Shown in pieces: positions 38,600 through 51,810 of a stretch of 64,000 bases of DNA. The notes under the pieces were generated by a model that worked only from the letters and a program-made list of their open reading frames with translations, was not told the DNA's origin and searched no databases. Both the position numbers and the translations under genes were made by a program. Every line of letters begins with the position of its first letter. Positions within the stretch are counted from its first letter, which is position 1. The stretch covers positions 62,001 to 126,000 of the forward strand of contig JASANC010003886.1 of the NCBI GenBank assembly GCA_030248135.1, given 5' to 3'. The stretch is from Theristus sp. LFF4_11 (lineage: Eukaryota > Nematoda > Chromadorea > Monhysterida > Xyalidae).

Positions 38600-39323
38600 A
38601 TTTTAATTGATGAAAAACCGATGACAGAACAAATATGGAGAAGCAAGAAGAACGAGCAACGAATGTGGAAGTGTTGCCACGAATGGTGATCGAGTTTTAC
38701 AGAGCGGAAAATTCAACTGATTGCATTATGATTGCTCGTGGTTTAAATATATTTTGAAAATAATGCCAGCAAGGGCTCAGCGTACAAATTCATCAAACTT
38801 TCAGCCGAAAACGCATGCCGCTCAAGACGCCCCCACACTGCAAATTTCACAATTTCGCACGTACAGTCACACATACCAGTAAAATAAAATTACAAACCAC
38901 CAAACTTTTTCATATGAGTGTTTGTCTGTTTGTTACCGTTTTTTTGTCACCACTAATTCCCATGAACATGTGGACATAAACACATCCAACAAACCATGTG
39001 TTTTCCAATAAAGGTGCTCGAATGTGTTTTATTTGCGTTAAACCGATAACACCAAGTTGTTTGCGTTGAACGTAATTTGCTAAACTATTGGGCGTGACTT
39101 CACTTGAATTTTCATCAAACGTGTCGTGTTTTGCAGTTTTTTAAACAATTCAATCGCAAGCGACAGACAATCAAATCAATTTAATAATAAACAAGAGTCG
39201 CTAACACTGAAAATTAAAATGATCGACATATTTCAGCAGATTTATTCAATAACATGGCATTACAAGTAGACGAACATGCGCGTGTGGGCGCTGCGAGTTG
39301 CCCAATTTAGTTACAAAACAATC
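38600..39323. other. upstream region of the astacin gene
   Basis: AT-rich, no open frame of note. It presumably contains the astacin promoter on the minus strand, but no core element stands out. Confidence 0.35.
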
Positions 39324-39325
39324 TA

Positions 39326-40077
39326 CAGGGTGTTTTCAGAAGTAGTGGGTTGGTGTTTGACGCGTTATTTCTCGAGTTGCGTTGAACTATATTTAATGAA
39401 ATTTTAGACAGTTGTTCAGGAAAGTTCAACTTAGATTTGTGCAAAATTTCAGAGAAATTTATTTACCTGCACACGAATTACAGAGCAAAACCCACAAAAA
39501 CATTGATTTCAGCACGCAACTGGGGGTTCTTGGTTGGAACCGGGTGAAACATTACCTTGTATGCGGCCGAATCGTTGCATGCATGAATACGAAATGTTTT
39601 TTAATCGGCAATTATCGTCCAGCTGAAACAATTCATCTCCGAGGCCTTCGCATCGATGCCAGCGTACATGCGCGCGAGAAGGCGGTTTTGGCCGTGACGG
39701 ATAGGTGCAAGCGATGCATAGACGCTCATGGTGGACACTTTCAGAAATTTGCTTGAGTTGACTGTTGTCGTTGTTTTTGCTGTTTGCTGTTATCGCCATA
39801 CACATTTTTAAGTGTTTTGTTGAATGTTTGCATTGAGTTTTGAGTGTTGTCTTTTGTTTTCTGGCGGTATCACGTGATCTGGATTTTGTGGTCCATTTTT
39901 GAATTTCTTTGTGTTTTGCTCTGTCATTCATGTGCAGGTAAATGAATTTCTCTGAAATTTTGCACAAATCTAAGTTGAACTTTCCTGAACAACTGTCTAA
40001 AATTTGATTGAATATGCTTCAACACAACTCGAGAAATAACGCGTCAAACACCTACCCACTACTTCTGAAAAACCCTG
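39326..40077. mobile_element. Tc1/mariner-like MITE with 175-bp TIRs
   Basis: Ends CAGGGTGTTTTCAGAAGTAG and CTACTTCTGAAAAACCCTG are inverted. The inverted repeat extends inward for about 175 bp, through GACGCGTTATTTCTCGAGTT and GGAAAGTTCAACTTAGATTT. TA flanks both ends (39324-39325 and 40078-40079). The interior keeps a transposase fragment (39617-39756), so the element is a deletion derivative of a full transposon. Confidence 0.9.
39617..39756 (+). pseudogene. transposase C-terminal relic in the MITE
   Basis: Frames read VQLKQFISEAFASMPAYMRA and, after a one-base shift, AVTDRCKRCIDAHGGHFQKF. The pattern of a helix followed by (C)-(I/V)-(D/E)-x-x-GGHF is the usual C-terminus of IS630/Tc1-type transposases. 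The DDE catalytic part is absent. The strand fits transcription inward from the left TIR. Confidence 0.6.
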
Positions 40078-40382
40078 TATAAATATTTCAGTCGCTCAGG
40101 TATGACCTATTTTTTTAAACGTGTCCCACTGAAATGACGTCATGTGCCGCCAAACATGCGCTTGCCGTTCAAAGCATACCAGACTTTCCGTTTAGCCGAT
40201 TTCTTCCCGTAAATAAATGGTGAATGTCGAATCAGTCACGCCAAACTGGCATTTTAGTGCCTGTACTTTGACAAACGGGCGTTTTTAAAGCAAATGACGT
40301 CATTTTAGTCAGGACACGTTTGAATAAATCCATAATAGTAACTCCTCATCAGCAATTGCACAACAGATTTTGATATAATGTA

Positions 40383-40695
40383 AGGAGTGGCCGTTTAAAC
40401 AAGGCAGCTTTTCTCAGGGTGCACGGGAGCGCGCGAAATTTGAATGAAAGAAAAAAGACGTTCAAAAACCCAATTGCGTGTCAAATTTGACATGTTTCGA
40501 CGTTCAAAAACCCAATTGCGTGTCAAACTTGACATGTTTCATGAACTGGCAATTCGTGCTGTACTGTTCGTTCTCTGTCACTTTCACACACGATTGAGAC
40601 TTATCTTGGAATTCTTGAACAGACAATTCCCACTGTGCGACTGATCCCGCCTTGGTGAAGAATACAAGGACTGCCTTATTTATTCGGCCACACTG
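40383..40695. mobile_element. TA-target MITE family GGCCG, copy 2
   Basis: Shares GGCCGTTTAAAC, GAGCGCGCGAA, GAATGAAAGAAAAAAGACG, TGATCCCGCCTTG and TTTATTCGGCCA with 20845-21109. The left end is decayed. An internal 48-bp segment (GACGTTCAAAAACCCAATTG onward) is duplicated in tandem. Confidence 0.7.
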
Positions 40696-40742
40696 TATTT
40701 TGGCTTTACTGATTGCGTTTGATTGTTGTGTTTTTTTGCCAG

Positions 40743-40918
40743 CGGCGTCGTTGCAAGAACGTGACTGGAATATTGCGCAATTTTTCTTGACCTCGGCGAA
40801 CAACATCCAACTGCAACACCGTTGGACACTGGAACTGATGTTAGAGAAAGAGCTGGCGCAACTGAATCGGTTGGTGCTCGTTAATCAACTGAAGCACGAG
40901 AATCTCCACTGGTCTTAA
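40743..40918 (+). CDS. possible terminal coding exon, unknown gene
   Basis: A TTTTTTTGCCAG acceptor is followed by a 58-codon open frame starting LQERDWNIAQFFLTSANN, rich in Leu, Glu and Gln and ending HENLHWS before TAA. The amphipathic composition and the good acceptor look like a real last exon, but no upstream exon was found. A MITE sits 50 bp upstream. The function is unknown. Confidence 0.35.
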
Positions 40919-40919
40919 G

Positions 40920-42238
40920 AAATTTCAATCGAAAAGCGCAAAACTGTTTGCTTTATTCTTCGTCATTTTTTGAACTTATTGTGAAATTCCAAAATCACAA
41001 TAACATTGGAATAAAAAACCAAATCGATCAAATTCGTTATTATGTTTTGCGAATGGCAACGTCAAATTTCAACCAGCGAGCCTACAACAAAACGAATTAT
41101 AGTGACAGAAAGCCTTTTCAAAGTTTCGATTGCAAAAATGTACAAAACACGATACTACAAAACGATTTTGAAGACCAAAAGTGACAAAAACCAACAACAA
41201 CAGATACCAACAAAACAACATGAGATGCCCTTTTAGAAGTATCTACTTGTGATAGGTTGTTCCAAAACTTAGCTGTTCGCCGATAAAATAGAAAACCGTG
41301 AAAAGTGGCAGTAGATGGGAACATTATCGGGATGAATAAAGGGATAACTGATTTTGATTCATTCAGTGAAGGATGTTGCATATAAACGCACCAATAAAAA
41401 ATGGACTGAAAAAGCTAGCGGATGTGAAAGCGAAAACAAAGATGCTTGAAAAAGACATAGCAATCTTAAGTCCTTTGGAAAATTGTAAAACCGATGAATT
41501 CATCAAAGCTCATCATCAAACGTTGTTTCATCATAAATACACACAGGTATCACGATAAATGCGACAATAAATTGAAACACTGAGACAACAATAAATTATG
41601 TTGCAGTGCATGTCGAAACAATTAGAAATACCGTCGGAAGGCTGGCTGAAGCAATGAATAAGTAACCACAAAACGATGCGAACATTGTTAAAAAGCACTT
41701 TCATGTGGTTGGCTTGGCAGCAGCTATCAAGTAGCAGTACTTTAAGAAAATGAAAAAAACATTTTTTTCAATCATATTTATGTAATATCCATTGGAAACT
41801 GCAGTCTGCAGAAAACGTGAGCCCATTGGACATTAATTAGCCAGAGAAATTGAGTGTCTTATTTTTGGGCACAGTTTGCAGTATTCACAAAACCAATCCA
41901 GTCAGCCACAATGATTGATCGTGCAACGCAACACTTCATTTACAAGCAATCAACACTCGTCTTACAATCCCGTCAAACGACTAGAAGCCAAACAATCGAG
42001 CGTTGCTGAACGCTGTGCCGCATGCGCACGCTCATAAACCTTCAATCAAACTGTTAAAGTATCTGTGATTACAGCATTACATGATCCGTAAAATCGATTC
42101 AAAGTTAAGAATGCACACCGTGGAGAGAAATACGAACAGAAAAACAAATCAAGAAACACAATGATCACAAAAGTTTGCAAGCTCAAAGTCGACAACAACA
42201 GGCAATCCATGGCGGACGAATGTAAGCGAGCAGCTGCG
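40920..42238. other. no gene supported
   Basis: AT-rich. A 60-codon frame at 41373-41558 (LKKLADVKAKTKMLEKDIAI) has coiled-coil character but no splice partners. The 3' UTR of the Robo gene should lie here on the minus strand; I cannot pick its poly(A) signal. Confidence 0.4.
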
Positions 42239-45200
42239 TCACACCAGGTCCTGTCGTGCGCCTGAGATGGCGTGTCGCGACGGCAACACCGCTCGGTTGG
42301 CATTGTTTGGCGTTGAATGGACACTGCTGTTCGCTGACGCTGCACTGCCAGTTGGCGACTGCGACACCACTGCCTTGCTCGCTGCGGGCTCGCCACGATA
42401 CGATGAATGATTGTCATCTGAAGTGGGCACACAATGATGACAGTTGCATACTGCAGCGCATGACATTCTAGACCAGCTACGCATCTATTTCGTTCGCAAC
42501 ACTGTCATTCAAGATGCATCTTGCATGAACAATCGAGGGTGTTTACGAGAATGGGGTTTTCCATCAGTTCCATGTAATACTATGACGCCCCAGGAGTGTG
42601 CCGATCATGCTCATGCCATGCTCTGGGCGAACATAAACTACTAAAACAAATACTACCAAAACCAGTCGATTGACCACTGACATAACCGTAAAGAAGAGCA
42701 GTTGCCAGATGGGTTCAACGAACAGAGTGAAATGATACGTTTCAAAAGAATCACTGATCGCTGGTGTGGCGGTGTAGGTCAGCTGAGAGCGTTCATTGGC
42801 GTGCGCTTACATGTGCTCTGCGTCAGTGCTGATGCCGAGACGCCCATGCACGGCTGTGCCGGCCGCTCCGCCGGACTCCGCGTGCAGCTGGACACCGGTG
42901 GCTCGCTAGAGCTGCCTGATGACGCCGAACGACGCTCGGCAGAGTGCTCGCCGTCGTCCTCGTGCTCGTCGTCAGCATCGGCCGTTGTCTCGCACAACAT
43001 GGACGAACGTTGACTCGTGCACGCGTCACAGCGTTGCACAGCCGCTGCTGCAGCAAACGTACGCAACTCTGTGCACTCATGTGTTGTTGCTGTTGGCCGC
43101 AGTGCTCGCCATAATGCGCAACCACCACACCACCACCACCAAACACACATCACCGCTGTCCTCTCACATCGACCGTCATCAGAACATGAACTACTAATTG
43201 CTATGTCTGCTAGCCTGCGATTGGAAACCGCTATTCGCTGGGTGTCTGGCTCTAACGAGTGATCAAAGAGCACGATCTAGAACGTGTCCCTGGGCAAGGG
43301 AAAAGCAAATAAAGCACGACAAGCTGCGAAGGGGAAAGGAGCAATTCAATGTGGCAAAGTGAACAGACCAGAGGAGTCGATCGGCTGCATCGCGAGCTGC
43401 TCGCCGACGGGCCTCTGCGGGCGTGACTTGCGTCTGCCAGTGCGTTTGTTGGTGCCAGTGAGCACGGCGGCGTGTTGCAGCGGCGACTCACTGCGGTACG
43501 AACGCAGCAAGTAATCGTTCAACGTCTCGTAGTCGTATTCACCGGGCGCCACGGACGTCTGCATTGGTGCACCAGTGTTGCACGCATCTGACTGCTCCAA
43601 GAGTGTCGATGTGGATGGCGTGGCAACAGCGAGCAGCTGACGGTGTGCCCCGGCACGCCGGTGGATCGGTGCTGACCTCGCCGAGTCGCTGTGCAAGGCG
43701 AGTGTGCCGGCAGGCACTGGAGGCGGCGCCTCGACCGGCGGCGGCGGCAGAAAGTCAGCCAGTGCCGGGCGGCCTGCTCTACGTTGACTCGTGCTCACCA
43801 CGTACTGCTGCTGTCCGTGAGCGCCTGCGAAACAGTCACCTACGCTGTAGCTGCTGCGCACAACAACGCAACTACAGTCAACCTGTGCAACGCGTTCTGA
43901 ATTTGTGGATTGGCTGCATCGAGCTCGGCACAACTAATCAGCGAGCGCAATTCACAATCAGCCGGTCAGCCTATGAGCGGGCTGCATCATAGTCGCGTTG
44001 GTTCGCGTGCACACAAACGACGTACCGTCAGCGGCAAAGCTGCCATCGGAGTGCATCACGGGACTGGCGTGCATCGCGTATGGCGCTGGCGGGGGCGCAT
44101 GATTTGGCGGCGCTGAGCGAGCCGAGGCGATCGCAGCCAAGTTGCGTTGGTGCGCCTGCATGACCAGCGTCGTCGTCGCGTACGGACTTGCGTTCGAGTT
44201 CGTTGGCGTCTCACAGAGATTGCCGACACTTTGCCCGTTGTAGAACGTTGACATGCAGCCGTTCGCTTGCTGCTGTGCCATCAAATGCGCGTACTGGTGT
44301 GCTGCGGCGTTCGCAGACTCTGCGCCCGGTGGAAGATGCCCGTTGCGTGCGAGTGTGCTCGTCAGCGGCATCATTGGCTGCATCAGACCTGAGCAAACCG
44401 TACACGCATGTGCACACACTGCATGCACGCCCACAATATGACTCAGAAAGGCACAAATGTTGCTAGAGTGAATCAGCAGTTCAACAGACTAATGCGAACC
44501 ACAGCCACACAGCCCCTCCCTAAATGATCACATGACACTCGGGCACAGACCTGGATAATCCGGTGGTGGTCCGTCCATGATGTTGCCCTGCTGCTGCTGT
44601 TGTTGTTGGTACATCAGATCAGTTTGGCTGCCTGGGTAGCTGCCCGATGCGCTCACCAGCAAACCTCGTTGCGCTGTGTTGAACGCTGTCGTTGGATCAA
44701 TCCACAATGCCGCGCCGTCACCTGCGAAGGGTATAAGTATGTGAGAAGGAAACGTGTACGCGTTTGAAACACAATTTTTGGAATTTTATTTCGTTTCGAA
44801 GTTTTCGAGCGAGCGCCACAAGACCGTCTCGCTCAATGTTTTTAGTGTTGCTAGAGATGAGTGTGCCTGCAAAAGGCAACAGTGTCAGCGCAGTATTGAT
44901 TTTCTCGAGCCGCATGTTCAGTTCGGCATACCTCTAGCGGCCATGACACTGCCGTCATTGATCTTGATGAACGGCGATGAGTTGGCGGACTTTGCAGATG
45001 GCGCGCACCATTTGTGGTACCAGAGTACGAACACGAGCACCATGATGGCGAGCCAGAGCACGGCGACAATGATGCCAATGACGTACGGGTTGGACAGCAG
45101 CTCTGCCACGCCACCGCCATCAGACGCGTCACGGCGGTCAAGACTCAAATGGCGCTTCAGTGTTGCTGCGTCTGTAGTGCACCGTGCAAGTCAATGCGTC

Positions 45201-48200
45201 ACACACACACGTGCAACCAATTTTCCTTGATCAAATAAAACTCAATGCCTGCATGAAAGCAGCAGCTGCAACATGCAGTGACTTAGTTTGTTCGTCGACC
45301 ACCAAAGACGATCGATCACATTCACATTGACATTCGCATGACATGACAAACTGACTCATGGTGACGACATCGGTGCCGTGGTATTTGCCGATGCCAGCCG
45401 AGGTCATCGCAGCCACTTGCACTCGATACGTGTGCCCCGGGGTGAGATGGAACAACGTCACTGAAGCTGCCCTCTCGGATGTGCTGATGTTGCGCAGCTG
45501 GTTCGTGGTGTTGCCAGCAACCAGAATGTGGTAGCCTTTCAGTGCACCGTTGATGCCGTGCGCTGCCGGTGGACGCCACGAGATGCGCAACGTCGTCAGA
45601 TTCATCATTCGCACGCGAACATCACGCGGAGAGACGCTCGGTGCTGCACACACAACATTCGAGCATTGTTCGCGACACTCGCTGCTTGTTCCAAGCGCAC
45701 TGCTCAAGTTCTGCTCATGCGGCGGACTGGCGAGCATGTTTGTTAACCACGGGATGACCGTGCATTCTTGAAAAACCCACTCTAGTTTGGCGCCGTCCGG
45801 TTTCCGCAGTCGGGATTGGGAAAAAGGCGTGGTTGAAAAAGGTTGAAAACGATAACCCGGAAACCGGGGCGGCGATCTTACCGGCCTCCGCCGTGGTGCC
45901 ATCCAAGCTGTTGCTCGGTATTCCCTCGACCGTTTTATAGTAGGGCACCACAAAGAACGTGTACGTCTGGTAGGGCTGCAGTCGCGCCACCACGTGACTG
46001 CTCTTCACCGGGTTTGTCACATTCACCCAAACGTGCTGTGTCTCCTTGGCCGCTGTGCGTGTGCCGCCGACTGCGCGCTCATGCGACCGTGGGCCTTGCC
46101 ATTTGATGTAGTAGCCAGCGATCAGTGGCTCGTTTCGTCGTTGCTGAAACGAAAAAATGTTGAAATTGCTCTGTCCGCTTATTGGCTGCGTCGTGTTGTG
46201 ACGCCCGATCAGCGCACTCGGAACTCCCACAGATCGCGAAAAAAACACTGCAATAACACTTATAAGCGAGCCAGAAGACTACTTCCACGAAACCGTTGAC
46301 TAGACGTTAATGACCAACCTTCCAGAAAAGTTTCACGGCAGTTGCATTGATCGTTTTCACTTGCAGCAACTTTACGAGTTGCTCACCGCCTAGGCGTGTT
46401 CGTGCCAAGTCCAAGTCGAGCTGTTCATTGCCTCCGGAAGCTTGGTTGACTGCTGAAACATACATGACACTGCGGTGCGTGGGAGAGCCAAGCATGGCCA
46501 ACCTGGTGCTTCAGTACTGGCATCACTTGCGCCAAATGAGTGCGCATGTTCAAACAAAACTAGCGAACAAGTTGCATGCATGCACAACTGTTGTGAGACT
46601 GAGTGATGCTGTCGCGAACAAAGCCAGCATGGCTGTGTCTTCTTGTGCAACGAATAATGATAGAACGTGCACAAAAGACGCCATCAATTTACAGTTTCCG
46701 AGCGTGCGCATGATGGACGACATTGCGGACGGTTCACCAATGCCGTGCTCGTTTTCGGCACGCACAATGAAGACGTACGAGGCACCAGGCCGCAGGTTGT
46801 TCACGACACACGACGTGTCTGTGATCGCGTCGGGCACGTTGTACCACGTCTGCAACAAGTGACACATCCCAAAAGAACACAATACAACTGACCGCAACTC
46901 AACAACACTAAGAAACATATCTGGTGCATCGAGTCAAAAGCCGATCCGTAAGACAATTGAACAATGTGAACCTACCTGTCCGCCCTCGGGACTGTAGTAC
47001 TGCACCAAATAGCCAGTGACAGGCGAGGCACCGTGTTTGTTCGGTGCAATCCAGGTCAATGCGATTGCTGTTTCAGTGATGTTCTGAACGAGTGGTTTGC
47101 TCGGCGCTGACGGATACGTCGACGGCTCTGGCATACGGTGGAATTTCACGTTCGGGTTCGTGTGCTCTGAAAAAGAGGGCGTTTTGCTGTGAATCAGCTG
47201 CTGCATGCATGCAGTTTTCGCAGGAAACACAGAAGAAGCAAGCAGCACCAACGAGCGACATGCAGTGAAGCGCTCCAGGTTGTCTCGCCGTCTGCGTTCT
47301 TTGCCTTGCACGTGTAAATGCCTGAATCGGACGCCACCAACTGGCGTATGTGCAGTGCCCCGCTGGAGTCTTGTGTGTATCTGAGATAGCACTGTCAAGT
47401 GATTCTGAAGCTGAACAGAGTGTTTACCAAGTGGAAAGTGCTCGCCACAGCTGTTCACTACGCCCGCACCTGTCCATGTCCTTGTTGTCGAGCGGCTGCG
47501 CGTTCTTCAGCCAGCTGATGTGTGGTTTGCTGTGGCCAACGGCTTTGCACGGCAGTATCGCGAGCGAATGCGTGGCGATCGTCTGGTTCGCAGGGCCGTT
47601 CGTGATGATCGGCGGTGGCTGAGTGAACAGCGCACGGCCGGCCACTTTCAAGTAGGCCTTGGCGATGTTCGAGCCGGCCGCGTTCAGCGCCGAGCACACG
47701 TAGTAGCCGTGGTCGGACGCGAGCACGTCCGTGAGCGTCAAACGGCCCTCCGAGGACACCTGCGCGTTGCATGATAACAATCAGTTCTGTTGTCTTCGTG
47801 CGAAGGAGGCGGAGTAATGTTGAATGACGTGAGGAAAAGCCGCACAGCTGAAAAATGTTTCGCGCCAGAACGCAGAACGAATATGAATTAAAATAAATTT
47901 TGTTTAGTGAAAAAAGATTCTGTCTGTTTTTTTTCTCAATTTCTTGCACAAATATGCCGTCAGAATACGTTTAGTTTTGCTGATTTCAAATTGCCGCGCA
48001 GTCATGAAACATTTTCTCTATCTGTATGTGCAAACGCATATTGGGTCACGTTAAATAAGAAAGATAATACCGTGATACCTAAAACAGAGGTGTGCACGCC
48101 GGACAATTCTTGCTGGCACGGGCTCGGGTGGTTGCGCGACGTCGACCCCACCCCACCACATTTTTCTCGCAAATTTAGTGTCACATTCTACATGCGCAGC

Positions 48201-51021
48201 GCGATTTCAAATACAAATATCTTACATTTATATTTTTTAAGTCTATTCTGTGTTTCGTTCATAAAGTGTGGCTTTGACTCTCAATTTCAACAAGAAACCG
48301 GTAATTTGTGACGTCTTCGCGTAGCGAAGAAAATTTTTCAAAAATTAGGGCCTGAAAACGCATTTTACCTTGCGATTTTGGATGTCATTCAAAGTAGTTT
48401 GCTGTCTATGACATTTATTCACGTGTTAAAAAACGCAGATGTTTAGAAACGCGAACAAAAAGCTTACGTAGGAGCTAGATGAACCACGTAATCGTTGATA
48501 CGGTCAAAACAACAAAAATATTCTACGATTGAATCGAACCGTTATCGGCAAAACACTGAACAATCTAAAAAAACGAACGATGAATTCGTGATCGCCATTA
48601 TTATCAAACAAATTATAAAGTGTCCACGTACTGCGCCGGAGGCGCAGAAAAATTTTGAATCTGGGCGCAAAATTTCTTGAACAAACAATCCCTTGAAATC
48701 ATCGAAAATTGAGAGAATCAAAAAAAGCTGACCGAAACAACCAGTATCTTTGCGTCACTGACGCAGGATTTCGCGTAAAAAAACTGAATGTCTGTGCAAC
48801 TCACATTTGCGGAATAAAATGTGCTTACCATCTACATGCGCAGCGCGACTTCAAATACAAATATTGAAATCTTCGAATTTAATTTTGAAGCAATTTTTAT
48901 TACATTTGTGAAAAATTTGTCTTTTCCACCTCAGACGCTGCGCGACATCTGTGAATTAAAACGATTGCTCACAGCGATTTCAGCAGCTCACAACAAAAGC
49001 GCAACGTGCAGACCTTAATTTTGACGATAGATGCGCGACATGAGCAATCGATTTCGAAGTAATTTTTCAAATTCATGTGTAAAACTTTTGTCTCTTTCAA
49101 CTCCGACCGAGGCGCTGCGCGACGTAGCCCCCAGGCCCTGCGCGACGCGCGACGTTTGCCGGTACCGGTACCCCCTAAGTACCCCCCGTGCACATCTCTG
49201 ACCTAAAACACGCATTACAAAATGTTTACGTCTTTACGATGGCCATGAACTGTGAGTACAGGACTCTGGACTTGTCATGTCACGCGTAGTCAGAATGTTG
49301 TGACTACGCAAAGAGCACGCAGCCAGCTGAGTGCATGCTGTGCAGGCGTGCGCCGACAAATGCTGAGCACAAGGAAGCTGACCTGGACGCGTCCGTCTGC
49401 GCTCTGTTGTCCGGGGAACATCAGCTCTTGGTCGCCCTCTTTCGACCAGAACTTTGCGGGCAACGGATTGCCAACGGCCTCACAGTCGAACACGGCTGTG
49501 CCACCTGTGTCAGTGCAACACAATAATCGGCAAAGTGAACAAAAGCACAACCAATAAACAGCACACAGACAGACCCTCCTGAGCGGTCTGATCTTGCGGC
49601 TGTCGACTGAACGTTGGCGGTGCATGCACGGTCAGACGCGCAGACGCCTCGATAGCGCCGGCTGGATTCTTTGCTTGGCACACGTACTCGCCTTCGTCCG
49701 TTGGAATCACACTGAAAATAGACACAAATTTCAAAAGTAAAAAAGACTAAAAAAGAAAAATACACATTTTCGCTGACAGTTCAGTGTGAAGCAGAGTGCT
49801 GTCTGGTTGACTGACTACACCAACCGTTCTATTCGGAGTCCTTTCGATTCGAGTATCTGCGCGCGTCCGAGTGGCATTTTTGCGGCCTTCTTTCGCCACA
49901 CGATCACGGGCATCGGATCACCGGAGACACGACACGAGAACAGCACATCGGAGCCAACCTCGGACGTCACGTCGTCCGGCCGGCGGAGGAACTCGGGCTT
50001 CTCGTAGACGGAGAGACGCGCGGTGTTGCTCTCCTTGGTGCCGACCATGTTGCGCGCCACGCACGTGTAGAAACCGCTGTCCGACTGACGCACCTGCGCC
50101 GCAACAGCCGATCAACCAAATCACAAATCATCAGCAACGTTTTGCTTTCATACAATTTTCTAATAAATTCACCTGTACGTTTCAATATTAACAGACGCAA
50201 ACTAACATTGGAGACAATCAAATTTCCACTGCTGTGCACGGTCACTCGATCGTCTTCGTCAGTTCGCAAGTCGCGGTTGTCCTGCAAGTTTCATTCATGG
50301 ATTGGAATCCATTCCATTGTCCTCTGATGCAACAGAAACGGTATACAGGACGGCTACAAGTGACAACTCATGCACCAACATGCGCAATGAAAATGTGCGC
50401 GAGAATTGCGTGTGAATGAGAGAACTGAGTGACCTTTTTCCACGTGACCACCGGCTCAGGGAATCCCCTTGGTGGTGCACACTCCAATATTGCCTGTTGT
50501 CCCACGATCGCCTGCACGTTGCGTGGTCTCGTGCGAAACTCGTCTCTGAGCATCGCTATCCTCAGCTGCGCCTCATGACTGCGTGACTCCCCGTGTTTGT
50601 TACGCGCCACACACCAGTACGTGCCTGCGTCGTTCACTTTGGCGCCTTTGCCTAAAGTTGTTTCAAAAATTGACATTGACATTCGAACAAACATTTTGAA
50701 CAAGTTGAACTTTTTCAGCTTGAACTTGACCTCTGCCACTAAATAGCTAAAATTTGAGTTCTCATAAAACTCAAACTGATGTGCCTTGCCGCTCACCAGA
50801 TTCAACGCGCAAGAAGAACAGCGATCCAGACGGCAACAGTACACGGTGCGAGTTTGATTCCTCCAGATTTGTGCTCACGTGCTCGCCATCCTTGTACCAG
50901 GCAATCTGCGGTGGCGGCTGTCCCTCCGCCTTGCAGTTCAGGGTCACTGGCTCACCCTTCGGGATGATTGTGTCCAGTGGGTGCTCCACGATCGTCGGCT
51001 TGCTTCCGCTGTTGCTTTCGG
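42239..51021 (-). CDS. sax-3: Roundabout receptor (SAX-3/Robo), signal exon missing
   Basis: Nineteen exons from 51021 down: 51021-50797, 50651-50434, 50281-50207, 50093-49825, 49711-49575, 49504-49383, 47759-47470, 47380-47253, 47166-46976, 46849-46693, 46452-46319, 46143-45882, 45643-45356, 45171-44932, 44721-44551, 44388-44026, 43824-43369, 43047-42811 and 42417-42239; about 1379 residues. Five Ig domains (Ig1 has [14 protein letters not shown] and [15 protein letters not shown]), three fibronectin III domains, one membrane helix (in 45171-44932), and cytoplasmic motifs SPYATT (CC1-like) and [13 protein letters not shown] (CC2-like, Ena-binding). It is a Slit receptor for axon repulsion. 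If the donor at 43369 is not used, the frame stops at 43346 (1248 residues). The borders of the last two exons are less sure (43068 and 42450 are phase-compatible alternatives). Confidence 0.95.
47801..47895 (+). repeat. 95-bp dispersed repeat, copy 2
   Basis: In the 1.6-kb Robo intron. It shares GGAAAAGCCGCACAGCT and CGAATATGAATTAAAAT with 11081-11175, same order and spacing. Confidence 0.6.
47900..49250. repeat. Robo intron with diverged internal repeats
   Basis: The block TACATGCGCAGCGCGA plus TTCAAATACAAATAT occurs at about 48190 and again at about 48833. GCGCTGCGCGAC-like blocks occur near 48935 and 49110. No exon is recognised in this stretch. Confidence 0.5.
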
Positions 51022-51262
51022 CTGAAAAAAGTGTTGGTTCATTTCAACTGTCAGATTTTAATGATTCAATTGTCAGTTTTTTGTGAATTAATTAGTTCAC
51101 TGCTTTTGTGTGTGTTGTATGCAAACTAATATCCCACCCGAATTCATTTTGCAGTAGCCACTATGATACCAACCCCATGCGTTCACAAAAATCTCATCCC
51201 GTGTCAATTTGCGCTGATGTGATGATGCATCACAAAATGAATGTTCCCAAGCGGCGTGCGTT

Positions 51263-51771
51263 CAGTTGCGTCCCGTTATTAGCGGCCCACCCATCAGCGT
51301 CCCAACATTAGCGGTCACCCATTTCCGGCCCATCCATCAGCGGCCCGCTTATTTGCGGCCCAGTCATCTGCGGCCAGCCCAACATTTCGCTCACACCGCG
51401 TCCCAATTTACCCACCGCTCGCTGCTATATTTTAAATAACAAACTACTTTTTTTTTGTTTTATTAAATTAAATAAAATAAAATTAAATTAAATTAAAAGA
51501 CAAATAAATGTTGGTTTTAATCTCCGATGCCTATTTGTGTTTTTTAAAGAAACATCCGCATTGAGTCAAAATTGTAAATTGGTCTCAAAAATCACACATA
51601 AACTTTTGCCGCCCCACTTGAACTTGAGGCCAATTCATGCACACAAATTTTTACGGCACGTCACGTCTTCATTCATGATGCAAAAAGTGCAATCCGGCAC
51701 GTCACGTTATCTTTAGAACAGGTGCTCGTTTATACACGCATTCATACATGACGTGCCGTGACATGACGTGC

Positions 51772-51810
<39 letters not shown>

